Below are positions 53,501-61,757 of a stretch of DNA of 64,000 bases, piece by piece (position 1 is the stretch's first letter; every line of letters begins with the position of its first letter). Made by a program: the position numbers and the translations under genes. The DNA is taken from the NCBI GenBank assembly GCA_947502765.1, contig CANNBA010000007.1:38704-102703 (forward strand), written 5' to 3'. Below the pieces are notes generated by a model. That model did not search any database and was not told the origin of the DNA. It saw only the letters and a list, made by a program, of their open reading frames with translations. Source of the stretch: BACL11 sp945865535. Lineage in GTDB: Bacteria > Bacteroidota > Bacteroidia > Flavobacteriales > BACL11.

Positions 53501-54750
53501 TATTGATGCTTTTTAAATACCACTGATGCGTTATGCCCCCCAAAACCAAAAGTATTGCTAAGTGCATAATTGACTTTTCTTTTTTGAGCTTTGTTAAGTG
53601 TTAAATTCAATCTTTCGTCAATTTCTGGATCTTGAGTTTCATGATTAATTGTAGGCGGAATAATATCATTTTTTACTGCCATTATACATGCAATTGCCTC
53701 TATTACGCCTGCGGCTCCTAATAGGTGTCCTGTCATTGATTTTGTAGAACTAATATTTAATTTATATGCATGTTCCCTAAAAAGCGCTTTAATTGCTTTT
53801 GTTTCTGCAATATCGCCAAGCGGTGTTGAGGTTCCGTGAACATTTATATAATCAATAGCGCTTACATCAACTTCTGCTTCTTCAATGGCTTGTTTCATTA
53901 CATTTTGAGCCCCCAATCCCTCAGGATGTGGTGCGGTAATATGATGTGCATCTGCAGTTAAACCCCCACCAACAACCTCTGCATAAATAGTTGCTCCTCT
54001 ATTAATTGCATGGTAATATTCCTCTAAAACAAGGGCTCCTCCTCCTTCTCCCATTACAAATCCATCTCTATTTTTATCAAAGGGCCTAGATGCTGTTTTA
54101 GGATCATCATTTCTTGTTGATAAGGCCATCATAGCGTTAAAACCACCTATTCCTGGCTCAAAAACACATGCCTCTGAGCCTCCTGCAATAAATAAGTCTG
54201 CTTTATTCCACTTAATATAATTAAATGCGTCTATCAAAGCGTTTGTAGAAGAAGCGCAAGCAGAAACTGTAGTGAAATTTGGGCCTCTAAAATTGTATTT
54301 AATTGAAATGTGCCCGGCAGGGATATCTGAAATTAATTTTGGTATGAAGAAGGGGTTGAATCTTGGAGTTCCATTTCCTGTGCTAAAATTAACAGATTCG
54401 TTAAAAAAAGTTTCCATCCCTCCAATTCCTGATCCCCAAATAACACCAGCCCTATCTGGATTAATAGCTTCTATATCAAGTCTTGAGTCTTTAATAGCCT
54501 CATCAGCAACAACCATGGCGTATTGACTAAACTTATCAAGTTTGCGGGCTTCTTTAGGTTGTATAAAATCTGCTACATCAAAACCCTTAAGCTCACATGC
54601 AAATTGAGTTTTAAAGTTTGTTGCATCAAAATACGTAATCTTGGCGGCTCCGCTAACACCATTAACTAATGAATTCCAATAGTCTTGTAGATTATTTCCG
54701 ATAGGAGTTAAGGCCCCTATTCCGGTGACAACTACTCTTCTACCGTTCAT
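53500..54750 (-). CDS. fabF: 3-oxoacyl-[acyl-carrier-protein] synthase II
   Basis: Elongating condensing enzyme of fatty acid synthesis. 416 residues; the nucleophile is C165 in TVSACASSTNAL and the two His are in INVHGTSTPLGD and SMTGHLLGAAG. It lies six bases after acpP, its substrate carrier. Its TAA shares a base with the proposed ATT start of rnc. Confidence 0.96.
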   Translation of the reverse strand: MNGRRVVVTGIGALTPIGNNLQDYWNSLVNGVSGAAKITYFDATNFKTQFACELKGFDVADFIQPKEARKLDKFSQYAMVVADEAIKDSRLDIEAINPDRAGVIWGSGIGGMETFFNESVNFSTGNGTPRFNPFFIPKLISDIPAGHISIKYNFRGPNFTTVSACASSTNALIDAFNYIKWNKADLFIAGGSEACVFEPGIGGFNAMMALSTRNDDPKTASRPFDKNRDGFVMGEGGGALVLEEYYHAINRGATIYAEVVGGGLTADAHHITAPHPEGLGAQNVMKQAIEEAEVDVSAIDYINVHGTSTPLGDIAETKAIKALFREHAYKLNISSTKSMTGHLLGAAGVIEAIACIMAVKNDIIPPTINHETQDPEIDERLNLTLNKAQKRKVNYALSNTFGFGGHNASVVFKKHQ

Positions 54751-54756
54751 TGTTTA

Positions 54757-54993
54757 TTAGGCTTTGGCTCCTTCAATAAAAGCTATTGCATCACCAACTG
54801 TTGCGATGGCCTCAGCTTTGTCGTCTGGGATTTGAATGTCAAATTCTTTTTCAAACTCCATAATTAATTCAACGGTATCTAATGAATCTGCCCCCAAGTC
54901 ATTTGTAAAGCTAGCCGTAGGAATAACCTCTGCTGCATCAACTCCTAAATTATCGACAATAATTGCTTTTACTTTTTCTGCTATATCTGACAT
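54757..54993 (-). CDS. acpP: acyl carrier protein
   Basis: 78-residue acidic carrier for growing acyl chains. Phosphopantetheine attaches to S37 in GADSLDTVELIMEFE. First gene of the acpP-fabF-rnc-IPExxxVDY-pyk run. No perfect TAnnTTTG box is visible upstream; AT-rich sequence with a TTATTTGC element lies 30-40 bases before the ATG. Confidence 0.97.
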   Translation of the reverse strand: MSDIAEKVKAIIVDNLGVDAAEVIPTASFTNDLGADSLDTVELIMEFEKEFDIQIPDDKAEAIATVGDAIAFIEGAKA

Positions 54994-55089
54994 AGCTAAA
55001 TATTTTAATTAATAGAGTGCAAATAAAACTATAAAATTCAGAACCTGCAAACTTTATTATTTTCTATTTTAACATGTCTATGTTTATAC

Positions 55090-55097
55090 TATTTTTG
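55090..55097 (+). promoter_or_regulatory. -7 box for purN-rnhA
   Basis: TATTTTTG, 17 bases before the TTG start of purN. Confidence 0.55.
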
Positions 55098-55114
55098 AAT
55101 AAAATTTAATCCCC

Positions 55115-55681
55115 TTGAAAAAGATAGCTATTTTTGGATCAGGAGCTGGTAGTAATGCTGAAAATATTTGTAATTATTTTGCAAGCTCTACTGATGTTAA
55201 GGTTGTTTTTATTTGTACTAATAATAAAAATGGTTTGATAGTAAGGCGTGCTGGCGAACTAAATATGCCGCTAGTTTATACAACAAAAGAAGGGCTAACT
55301 AATTTCTCTAGCCTACAAAAAACCATTGAAGATTATAAGGTTGATTACTTTGTTCTTGCTGGTTTTTTGCTCAAACTTCCTTTTGAAATGGTGAACTCTT
55401 TTCCAAAAAAAATAATTAATATTCACCCTTCTTTATTGCCTAAGTATGGGGGGAAGGGCATGTATGGGAATAATGTGCATAGAGCCGTTTTGGAAAACAA
55501 AGAGTTTGAAAGCGGCATTACTATTCATTTTATTAATCAAAATTATGATGAGGGAGAGATAATTTTACAAAAAAAATGTCCTATTTCTGCTGGAGAAACA
55601 GTTGAAAGCTTAGAGAAAAAAATCCGTGCTTTAGAATTTGAATATTTTCCAAAAACAATAGAAAAAATAGTGTTGCAATAA
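55115..55681 (+). CDS. purN: phosphoribosylglycinamide formyltransferase
   Basis: Third step of purine synthesis: formyl transfer from 10-formyl-THF to GAR. 188 residues; GSGAGSNAENICNYF near 8-22 binds the phosphate, and IINIHPSLLPKYGGKGMYG near 106-124 holds the catalytic His/Asn region; NYDEGEIILQKK has the conserved Asp. The start is TTG, placed by the promoter box and the Rossmann strand KKIAIFGSG. Overlaps rnhA by one base (TAATG). Confidence 0.93.
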   Translation: MKKIAIFGSGAGSNAENICNYFASSTDVKVVFICTNNKNGLIVRRAGELNMPLVYTTKEGLTNFSSLQKTIEDYKVDYFVLAGFLLKLPFEMVNSFPKKIINIHPSLLPKYGGKGMYGNNVHRAVLENKEFESGITIHFINQNYDEGEIILQKKCPISAGETVESLEKKIRALEFEYFPKTIEKIVLQ

Positions 55682-56160
55682 TGTCAATTATAATTTATAC
55701 TGATGGCGCGGCCAAGGGGAATCCTGGAAATGGGGGTTATGGAATTGTGATGATGAGTGGAGGGCATAGAAAAGAATTAAGCCAAGGTTTCAAACTAACC
55801 ACTAACAACCGAATGGAGCTTTTAGCTGTAATTATTGCTCTAGAAGAGATAAAGAAAGAAAACTCTGAAATAATACTTTATTCTGACTCTAAATATGTGG
55901 TAGATGCGGTAGTAAAAAATTGGGTTTTTGGTTGGGAGAAAAAGAATTTCAATAAGAAAAAAAATCCTGATTTATGGATGCGTTTTCTTAAAATTTACAG
56001 AAAGCACAAAGTGACTTTTGTTTGGATAAAAGGCCATGCTGATAATAAAGAGAACGAAAGATGTGACGCTTTAGCAGTTGAAGCGGCAGAAAGTAGTAAT
56101 CTGCAAATTGATACTTGGTACGAAAATAACATTTCCAATGATGGAAATAGCTTATTTTAG
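55681..56160 (+). CDS. rnhA: ribonuclease HI
   Basis: Cuts the RNA strand of RNA-DNA hybrids in the cytosol. 159 residues with the metal-binding residues in IIYTDGAAKGNPGNGGYGIV (Asp near 8), TTNNRMELLAVIIALE (Glu near 48), LYSDSKYVVDAV (Asp near 70) and the late HADNKENERCD. It is translationally coupled to purN and overlaps the convergent kinase gene by nine bases. Confidence 0.95.
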   Translation: MSIIIYTDGAAKGNPGNGGYGIVMMSGGHRKELSQGFKLTTNNRMELLAVIIALEEIKKENSEIILYSDSKYVVDAVVKNWVFGWEKKNFNKKKNPDLWMRFLKIYRKHKVTFVWIKGHADNKENERCDALAVEAAESSNLQIDTWYENNISNDGNSLF

Positions 56161-57075
56161 AGCCATATCAAACTGAACAAGCTTTACAAACTCATTAATT
56201 CTTGCATCAACATCATTCTGAGTTATCTCTGTAAGTTTTTGGGTTCCAAATTTTTCGACACAAAATGACGCAATTGCAGAGCCATTAATAACGGCTCTTT
56301 TCATATTATTAAAAGAAATATCATTTGTTTTTGCTAAATAACCTATAAATCCTCCTGCGAAAGAATCGCCTGCTCCTGTTGGGTCAAACACCTCTTCAAG
56401 AGGAAGTGCTGGGGCGAAAAAGACTTCTTTACTGTTAAATAATAGGGCCCCATGCTCTCCTTTTTTAATAATTAGATACTTTGGGCCCATTTCTAAAATT
56501 TTTTTAGCTGCTTTTACTAATGAGTATTCTGCTGAAAGCTGTCTTGCCTCCTCATCATTAATGGTTAAAACATCCACTTCTTTTAACGCCTGTTTAAGAT
56601 CGTCCATAAAAAGATCCATCCAAAAATTCATAGTATCTAAAACAATTAGTTTTGGCCTTTTTTTCATTTGATCCAATACCTTTTTTTGTACAGAAGGCAT
56701 TAAATTGCCTAACATCAAAAATTCTGATTCTTTAAATTCATCAGGCACAATAGGGTTGAAATTCTCTAAAACATTAAGTTGAGTGTCTAAAGTATCTCTA
56801 GTGTTCATATCATTATGATATTTACCCGACCAAAAAAATGTTTTTTCTCCTTTTTTAATTTGAAGTCCTTTGGTGCTAACTGATTTATTTTTTAACATCT
56901 GTATAGCGCTATTTGGAAAATCTTCTCCTACAACAGATACAAGATTTATTTTATTGGTAAAAAATGAGCAGGAAAGACAAATATATGTTGCTGCTCCACC
57001 AACTATTTTATCTGTTTTTCCAAAAGGAGTTTCTATTGCATCAAAAGCTACTGTTCCTACTACTAATACGCTCAT
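56152..57075 (-). CDS. PfkB-family carbohydrate kinase
   Basis: 307 residues of the ribokinase/adenosine kinase fold. KIVGGAATYICLSCSFF near 24-40 is the first family motif; EEVFDPTGAGDSFAGGFIGY near 226-245 holds the catalytic Asp and anion hole. The sugar or nucleoside substrate is not evident. A TATATTTG box lies 14 bases before the ATG. Confidence 0.88.
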   Translation of the reverse strand: MSVLVVGTVAFDAIETPFGKTDKIVGGAATYICLSCSFFTNKINLVSVVGEDFPNSAIQMLKNKSVSTKGLQIKKGEKTFFWSGKYHNDMNTRDTLDTQLNVLENFNPIVPDEFKESEFLMLGNLMPSVQKKVLDQMKKRPKLIVLDTMNFWMDLFMDDLKQALKEVDVLTINDEEARQLSAEYSLVKAAKKILEMGPKYLIIKKGEHGALLFNSKEVFFAPALPLEEVFDPTGAGDSFAGGFIGYLAKTNDISFNNMKRAVINGSAIASFCVEKFGTQKLTEITQNDVDARINEFVKLVQFDMALK

Positions 57076-57089
57076 AAGTATATTTTTCG

Positions 57090-57097
57090 CAAATATA
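57090..57097 (-). promoter_or_regulatory. -7 box for the PfkB kinase
   Basis: TATATTTG on the minus strand, 14 bases before the ATG at 57075. Confidence 0.6.
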
Positions 57098-57148
57098 TTT
57101 TATTATTTAATGGTTTGTGCTATTTTTACGCCCGTTTTAAAAAAACAC

Positions 57149-57222
57149 TCCTCCTTAGCTCAGCTGGTTAGAGCATCTGACTGTTAATCAGAGGGTCCTA
57201 GGTTCGAGTCCTAGAGGGGGAG
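57149..57222 (+). tRNA. tRNA-Asn (anticodon GTT)
   Basis: Full cloverleaf: acceptor TCCTCCT pairs with AGGGGGA (one G-U), D arm GCTC...GAGC, anticodon stem TCTGA/TCAGA with loop CTGTTAA (anticodon GTT at 57183-57185), T arm CTAGG-TTCGAGT-CCTAG, discriminator G. The CCA end is not fully encoded. It is the only RNA gene seen and borders the 2.07 kb insertion. Confidence 0.97.
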
Positions 57223-57264
57223 CAGATTAAAAGCCTTTACAGAAATGTAAGGGCTTTTTTGTTT
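57217..57264 (+). repeat. direct repeat, left copy (tRNA 3' end plus terminator)
   Basis: 48 bases starting with the last six tRNA bases (GGGGAG) and CA. It matches 59282-59329 with about five mismatches. Together the copies bracket 2.07 kb holding the RNA leader B, a methyltransferase and a CrtA-like gene. Confidence 0.75.
57229..57262 (+). terminator. terminator after tRNA-Asn
   Basis: AAAAGCCTTTACA, loop GAAA, TGTAAGGGCTTTT followed by more T: a hairpin of thirteen pairs including a G-U, seven bases after the tRNA. A near copy occurs at 59293. Confidence 0.8.
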
Positions 57265-57271
57265 ATACATT

Positions 57272-57361
57272 ACAATCTAGCTTTGAGGTTCAGTTAAATA
57301 CTTTCTTTTTAGAACTACAAGAGCTGAAAATAAGCACGCTTAACAAAAAGAAAATGAAAAG
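57272..57361 (-). pseudogene. fragment of the small lipoprotein gene at 59350
   Basis: 90 bases match 59479-59568 at about 79 of 90 positions with no gaps. They correspond to the N-terminal half of the lipoprotein gene on the minus strand. The C-terminal half, present at the other copy, is missing here, so this is a decayed partial duplicate. Confidence 0.75.
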
Positions 57362-57398
57362 ACAAAGTACTGACCATCTAAAGTGAAAAAAATAATAA

Positions 57399-57406
57399 TA
57401 CTTTTG
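57399..57406 (+). promoter_or_regulatory. -7 box for leader RNA B and the methyltransferase
   Basis: TACTTTTG fits TAnnTTTG; transcription would start near 57411, at the beginning of the conserved leader (AATGGA). Confidence 0.6.
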
Positions 57407-57410
57407 TTAA

Positions 57411-57488
57411 ATGGAAGCGGAGTCTGGACCCACTCTAAAAAAGGGGCACATCCAAAAAAAGCCTTGTGATTAGGGCAATATAAAATTA
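57411..57488 (+). promoter_or_regulatory. structured leader RNA, copy B
   Basis: Hairpin GGAGT (57419-57423) with ACTCT (57432-57436), A-run at 57437-57442, GGGGC (57443-57447), GCC (57461-57463), GGGC (57473-57476) and CAATATAAAATT, in the same order as copy A at 26388. The gap from GCC to GGGC is nine bases in both. The first hairpin differs in sequence but not in position. It ends about ten bases before the methyltransferase ATG. Confidence 0.55.
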
Positions 57489-57497
57489 AGCTATCAG

Positions 57498-58430
57498 ATG
57501 AACCATTCAAATGCTATCAATTGCCCGATTTGTAAAAAAGGAAGTTCTTATTATATTTCTACAAAAGCATTAATGCATAAGCCAAATGATGAGCTTTATA
57601 TTTTTAATATTTGTAATAATTGCGATGCAGTATTTTTAACTAATCCAGTAACCCCTGAAAGATTAGAGCATTACTACACTGAAAATTATTTGCCCTATAA
57701 AGGTCCTTCAGCCTGGGGAAGGTATAGTTCATTTGTAGTTAGGAGTCAGAAAAAATTAGATTTAAGCCGTGTTTGTTTTGTAAAAAAGTATCTAAACAAA
57801 ACCAACTCTACTCTTACTGTTTTAGATGTAGGGTGTGGTAATCCGAGCTTTTTAGATTTTTTGGAACAAAACTCAAAAGCAAATTGTATTGGAATTGATT
57901 TTTCAGATTCGGGATGGAAAGGTAAAAGCTATACTAACATTGAACTTAAAAAAGTTTCGATTGAAGATTTTAATACAAATATACAATTTGATGTAATTAC
58001 GCTATGGCATTATTTAGAGCACGATTACAACCCGGAGCAAACTATTGAAAAGCTCTATAACTGTCTGAAAAAAGGAGGAAAACTAATTATTGAAGTGCCC
58101 GATTATAAAAGTATTAGTGCAAAAATTCAAAAATCATATCGGCAAGGGTGGCATAGTCCGAGACACATTTCATTATTAACTAAAAAAAGTTTTGCTGTTT
58201 TATTTCAAAAAGATAAATGGAAAATTACAAAGCATTTACGATATGGAACCCTTGATGCATTCACCCTTTGGTGGCTTGGCAAAATGGAAAAAAGGGGGAT
58301 TGATTGGTCGGGGAATATGTCTGCTAATTTTTGGATGCTTGTGCTTTTAAAAGCGCTTACAGCTCCTATTTTTGTATTTGAAAAAATATTTCCTATGGGC
58401 ATACAAATAGTGGTAGTTGAAAAAAAATAA
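57498..58430 (+). CDS. class I SAM methyltransferase with N-terminal zinc-ribbon-like motif
   Basis: 310 residues. The N-terminal CPICKKGSSYYI (9-20) and ICNNCDAVFLTNP (near 38-50) form a four-Cys zinc site. The methyltransferase core has LDVGCGNPSFLDFLEQ near 113-128 and WHYLEHDYNPEQT near 172-184, similar to the Methyltransf_23 group acting on lipids, quinones or glycans. It lies within the tRNA-Asn-adjacent insertion and is preceded by leader B. Substrate unknown. Confidence 0.87.
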   Translation: MNHSNAINCPICKKGSSYYISTKALMHKPNDELYIFNICNNCDAVFLTNPVTPERLEHYYTENYLPYKGPSAWGRYSSFVVRSQKKLDLSRVCFVKKYLNKTNSTLTVLDVGCGNPSFLDFLEQNSKANCIGIDFSDSGWKGKSYTNIELKKVSIEDFNTNIQFDVITLWHYLEHDYNPEQTIEKLYNCLKKGGKLIIEVPDYKSISAKIQKSYRQGWHSPRHISLLTKKSFAVLFQKDKWKITKHLRYGTLDAFTLWWLGKMEKRGIDWSGNMSANFWMLVLLKALTAPIFVFEKIFPMGIQIVVVEKK

Positions 58431-58474
58431 TCCAACTTAAAATAATACATCCATTCAAAATATAATACAAACTC

Positions 58475-59182
58475 ATGAATCAAATAACTACTTGTTCTTT
58501 TTTTAAATTGGAATCTTTTTCCCATAAATTTTGGGCATTTTCACAGATGCAATTAGGACATGCTCATCTGAAAAATATTGCAGGATTAGTGTTTTACAAA
58601 CTACTGGGATCGGGTGCTGAAAATGGTTTTAGTTCAAAACCAAACTTTGGTGCCTATGCATTATTATGTATTTGGGAATCAGAAACAGATGCAACTACTT
58701 TTTTTGAAAAAAATTCATTTTTTAACAACTATAAGTCTAGAAGCTCTGAGTCATTCACTGTTTTTGCACATGCGGCAGAAGCTCATGGAAAATGGGACGG
58801 AAAGCAACCTTTTGTTTCAAATGCTACTTTGGATTTAAATAAGCCCGTAATGGTTTTAACTAGGGCTAGGATTCGGTTTTCAAAATTGATTTCTTTTTGG
58901 AGAAAAGTAGGTCAAGTAAGTAAGAGTTTAGAAAATTATGATGGCTTAGCCCTGTCCATTGGTGTTGGGGAATGGCCTTTAATCCAACAAGCTACTGTTA
59001 GTATATGGAAAACACAAGCCGAAATGCTTGATTATGCCTATAAAAATGAAAAGCATAAAGAAGTTGTTCGTCTTACCAGAAAACTCAATTGGTATAAAGA
59101 AGAACTATTTGTAAGATTTATTCCTTATAAATTTTTAGGCAAGTGGAATGGTAAAAATATTGAGCGCTTTTTAGAAGTTTAA
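58475..59182 (+). CDS. spheroidene monooxygenase (CrtA)-like protein
   Basis: 235 residues with the features of CrtA-like proteins: FWAFSQMQLGHAHLKN near 18-33, VFYKLLGSGAENGFSSKPNF near 39-58, VLTRARIRFSKLISFW near 126-141 and a C-terminal WYKEELFVRFIPYKFLGKW. CrtA introduces oxygen at C2 of acyclic carotenoids. No other carotenoid gene is in the window, so its pathway role is inferred. It lies 44 bases after the methyltransferase. Confidence 0.8.
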   Translation: MNQITTCSFFKLESFSHKFWAFSQMQLGHAHLKNIAGLVFYKLLGSGAENGFSSKPNFGAYALLCIWESETDATTFFEKNSFFNNYKSRSSESFTVFAHAAEAHGKWDGKQPFVSNATLDLNKPVMVLTRARIRFSKLISFWRKVGQVSKSLENYDGLALSIGVGEWPLIQQATVSIWKTQAEMLDYAYKNEKHKEVVRLTRKLNWYKEELFVRFIPYKFLGKWNGKNIERFLEV

Positions 59183-59349
59183 AACTCTTTTTCAAATCTT
59201 TTTATTTATTTAATCTCTGGATTTAAAAAACAGCCGCCGCTTTGCTAACTATTTTTTTATCTTAAATCTGATTTTGGAATTGGGGAGCAAAATAAAAGCC
59301 CTTACAGAAATGTAGCGGCTTTTTTGTTTTCCATTATTAACCAACTAAA
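59183..59349. other. non-coding gap with the right direct repeat
   Basis: No gene. It holds GGGGAGCA and a terminator-like hairpin at 59282-59329 that repeat the tRNA-Asn end and its terminator. Nothing else is recognised. Confidence 0.6.
59282..59329 (+). repeat. direct repeat, right copy (tRNA 3' end plus terminator)
   Basis: Near copy of 57217-57264. The hairpin AAAAGCCCTTACA-GAAA-TGTAGCGGCTTTT with a T-run can terminate the CrtA-like transcript. Confidence 0.75.
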
Positions 59350-59589
59350 TTAGTCTTTCTGTTTAAACAGCCTGCTTTTCCCTTTTTTTGATGTTCCTCC
59401 AACTTTATTTCCGTCCTTGTACAACACCAATCTCCATTTTGTTGATTTCTTTGGTTTGCCCGATTCATCATAATCGGCACAATCTAGAGTTGAGGTTCCG
59501 TTAAATACTTTCTTTTTTGAACAACAAGAGCTGAAAATAACCACACTTAACAATAAGATAATGATATGTTTGGTTTTTAAAAGTTTCAT
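59350..59589 (-). CDS. small lipoprotein, 79 aa
   Basis: A signal peptide with lipobox FSSC (Cys near 22; CC follows) and a short basic, beta-rich body (TKWRLVLYKDGNKVGGTSKK). No recognised family. It would be processed by Lgt and LspA. A truncated duplicate of its 5' half lies at 57272. It is divergent from rnr. Confidence 0.75.
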   Translation of the reverse strand: MKLLKTKHIIILLLSVVIFSSCCSKKKVFNGTSTLDCADYDESGKPKKSTKWRLVLYKDGNKVGGTSKKGKSRLFKQKD

Positions 59590-59605
59590 CAGGTAAAAAT
59601 AGCAT

Positions 59606-59613
59606 TATTTTTG
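59606..59613 (+). promoter_or_regulatory. -7 box for rnr
   Basis: TATTTTTG, 11 bases before the ATG at 59625. Confidence 0.6.
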
Positions 59614-59624
59614 CCCAACACTAT

Positions 59625-61757
59625 ATGAAAAAAAAGAAACAATCAAAAAATAGTAGAAATCAAGCAGGCTCAAATTCAAAATTATTTGAGTTGGTCCTCT
59701 CTGTTTTTAGAGAAAGTCCTGCTAAAAAACTGAACTACAAACAGCTCTGTAAAATTCTCAAAATTAAAGAAATGGGAGTTAAAATTCAGATGATTGAGGT
59801 GATGCAAGAAATGGAGCAATCAAAAATCTTAGAGCAATTTCAAAAAGGGTCGTACCTCCTGGTTGAAAAAATAAATAAAATTATTACCAAAATAAAAAAT
59901 ACCAATAATGGTGGGGCTTATGCCGAAATTGATTCAGAAAATGAAGTTTTTATCCCCAAAGAATACAGTCAGTTTGTTTTAGCTGGAGATGAGGTAGAGG
60001 TTTTGCTTTTCCCAAAAAGAAAAGGCAAGCAAGAGGGAGAAATTGTAAGGGTTATTAAAAGAAAAAAAGAAGAATTTGTTGGTGTTATTGATAACTTTTC
60101 GTCTAACTATTTTTTAATTGCTGATGACAGGCGGGTATTTTTTGATGTTTTTTTGCCTCCTAAATCTATAAAGAGTGATTTTTTGAATAAAAAAGTACTG
60201 GTAAAAGTTGAGGGTTGGGACAGTAAGTATAAAAATCCTATTGGCAAGGTTATTAAAATTATCGGAGAGGTTGATGACCATAATACCGAAATAAATTCCA
60301 TTCTTTTGGATTATGGATTTGCCCCTAAATTCCCCAAAAAAGTGGAAGAGGCCGCTAATAAAATAGAAACTGCTATTTCTAAAAAAGATCTCGAAAAAAG
60401 AATAGATATTAGAAAAATAACAACTTTTACTATTGACCCAAAAGATGCGAAAGACTTTGATGATGCCCTTTCTGTAAAAAAATTACACAGTGGAAATTGG
60501 GAAATCGGGGTCCATATTGCGGATGTATCTCATTATGTGGTTGAGGGCGGTATTATTGATAAGGAGGCTATTGAAAGAGCTACATCCGTTTATTTAGTAG
60601 ATAGGGTAATTCCTATGCTTCCTGAAGTTCTTTCTAATGATCTTTGCTCTTTAAAACCAAATGTTGACCGTTTGGCTTATTCTGTATTGTTTGAAATGGA
60701 TGAGGAGGCTAATTTATTAGATTATAAAATCGCTAAAACAGTAATTCATTCTGATGTGAGGTTTAACTACCAAAGCGCACAAGATATAATTGATACTAAA
60801 AAAGGAGAATTAGCAAGTGAGCTTCTTTTACTTGATAAATTATCGAAAATATTAAGGAAAAAGAGAGAACAAAACGGATCCATTAATTTCGAAAGCTCTG
60901 AAGTTAAATTCATTTTAGATAAAGAAAATAACCCTATTGATGTTTTTTTTAAAGAGCCCTTAGCCACTAATCATTTAATTGAAGAGTTTATGCTTTTAGC
61001 AAATAAGACTGTAGCAAAGCATATTGGATTTTCAAAAAAAGATGCTAAACCTTTTGTTTATAGGGTTCATGACTTGCCTGATAACGATCGGATTGTGTCA
61101 CTTAATAGTTTGGTGAAAAAATTTGGATATGCTATTGACAATCAAAACCCGAATAGCCTTTCAAAATCATTAAATGCTTTGCTTAAAAATGTAAAGGGAA
61201 AAGCTGAGCAACAACTGGTAGAAACGCTAACTGTTCGCTCTATGGCAAAAGCAGTTTATACAACACATAATATTGGCCATTATGGGTTGGCTTTTGATTT
61301 CTATTCTCATTTTACTTCTCCTATTAGGAGATATCCCGATTTGATTGTTCACCGCTTACTAGAAAAATACCTTAGTGGTGAAAAGTCGGCAGATAAAATA
61401 GAGCTGGAAAAAATATGTAAGCATTGCTCCGAAATGGAAAAAATAGCATCTCAAGCAGAAAGAGATTCAATTAAGTACATGCAAATAAAATTTCTTAAAG
61501 ATAAAATTGGAAAAATTTTTGAAGGAGTTATTTCTGGGGTAACCGAGTGGGGTTTATATGTGGAACTTATAGCAAATAAATGTGAAGGCTTGGTAAAAGT
61601 TAGTAGTATAAAAGACGATCATTATATTTATGATGAAAAAAAATATACCCTAATTGGATACCGAACAAAAGTCAGTTACCAACTAGGACAAAAAGTTAAA
61701 ATTAAAATTCAAAGAGCTGACTTAGATAGAAAGCAAATGGATTTTATTTTGGTTTAA
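59625..61757 (+). CDS. rnr: ribonuclease R
   Basis: 710-residue processive 3'-5' exoribonuclease able to degrade structured RNA. An N-terminal winged-helix region is followed by cold-shock domains (about 75-225), the RNB catalytic domain with the acidic cluster FTIDPKDAKDFDDALSV near 268-284, and a C-terminal S1 domain (GVISGVTEWGLYVEL near 637-651). All key Asp residues are present. The convergent T9SS protein gene begins at the next base after its stop. Confidence 0.95.
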   Translation: MKKKKQSKNSRNQAGSNSKLFELVLSVFRESPAKKLNYKQLCKILKIKEMGVKIQMIEVMQEMEQSKILEQFQKGSYLLVEKINKIITKIKNTNNGGAYAEIDSENEVFIPKEYSQFVLAGDEVEVLLFPKRKGKQEGEIVRVIKRKKEEFVGVIDNFSSNYFLIADDRRVFFDVFLPPKSIKSDFLNKKVLVKVEGWDSKYKNPIGKVIKIIGEVDDHNTEINSILLDYGFAPKFPKKVEEAANKIETAISKKDLEKRIDIRKITTFTIDPKDAKDFDDALSVKKLHSGNWEIGVHIADVSHYVVEGGIIDKEAIERATSVYLVDRVIPMLPEVLSNDLCSLKPNVDRLAYSVLFEMDEEANLLDYKIAKTVIHSDVRFNYQSAQDIIDTKKGELASELLLLDKLSKILRKKREQNGSINFESSEVKFILDKENNPIDVFFKEPLATNHLIEEFMLLANKTVAKHIGFSKKDAKPFVYRVHDLPDNDRIVSLNSLVKKFGYAIDNQNPNSLSKSLNALLKNVKGKAEQQLVETLTVRSMAKAVYTTHNIGHYGLAFDFYSHFTSPIRRYPDLIVHRLLEKYLSGEKSADKIELEKICKHCSEMEKIASQAERDSIKYMQIKFLKDKIGKIFEGVISGVTEWGLYVELIANKCEGLVKVSSIKDDHYIYDEKKYTLIGYRTKVSYQLGQKVKIKIQRADLDRKQMDFILV

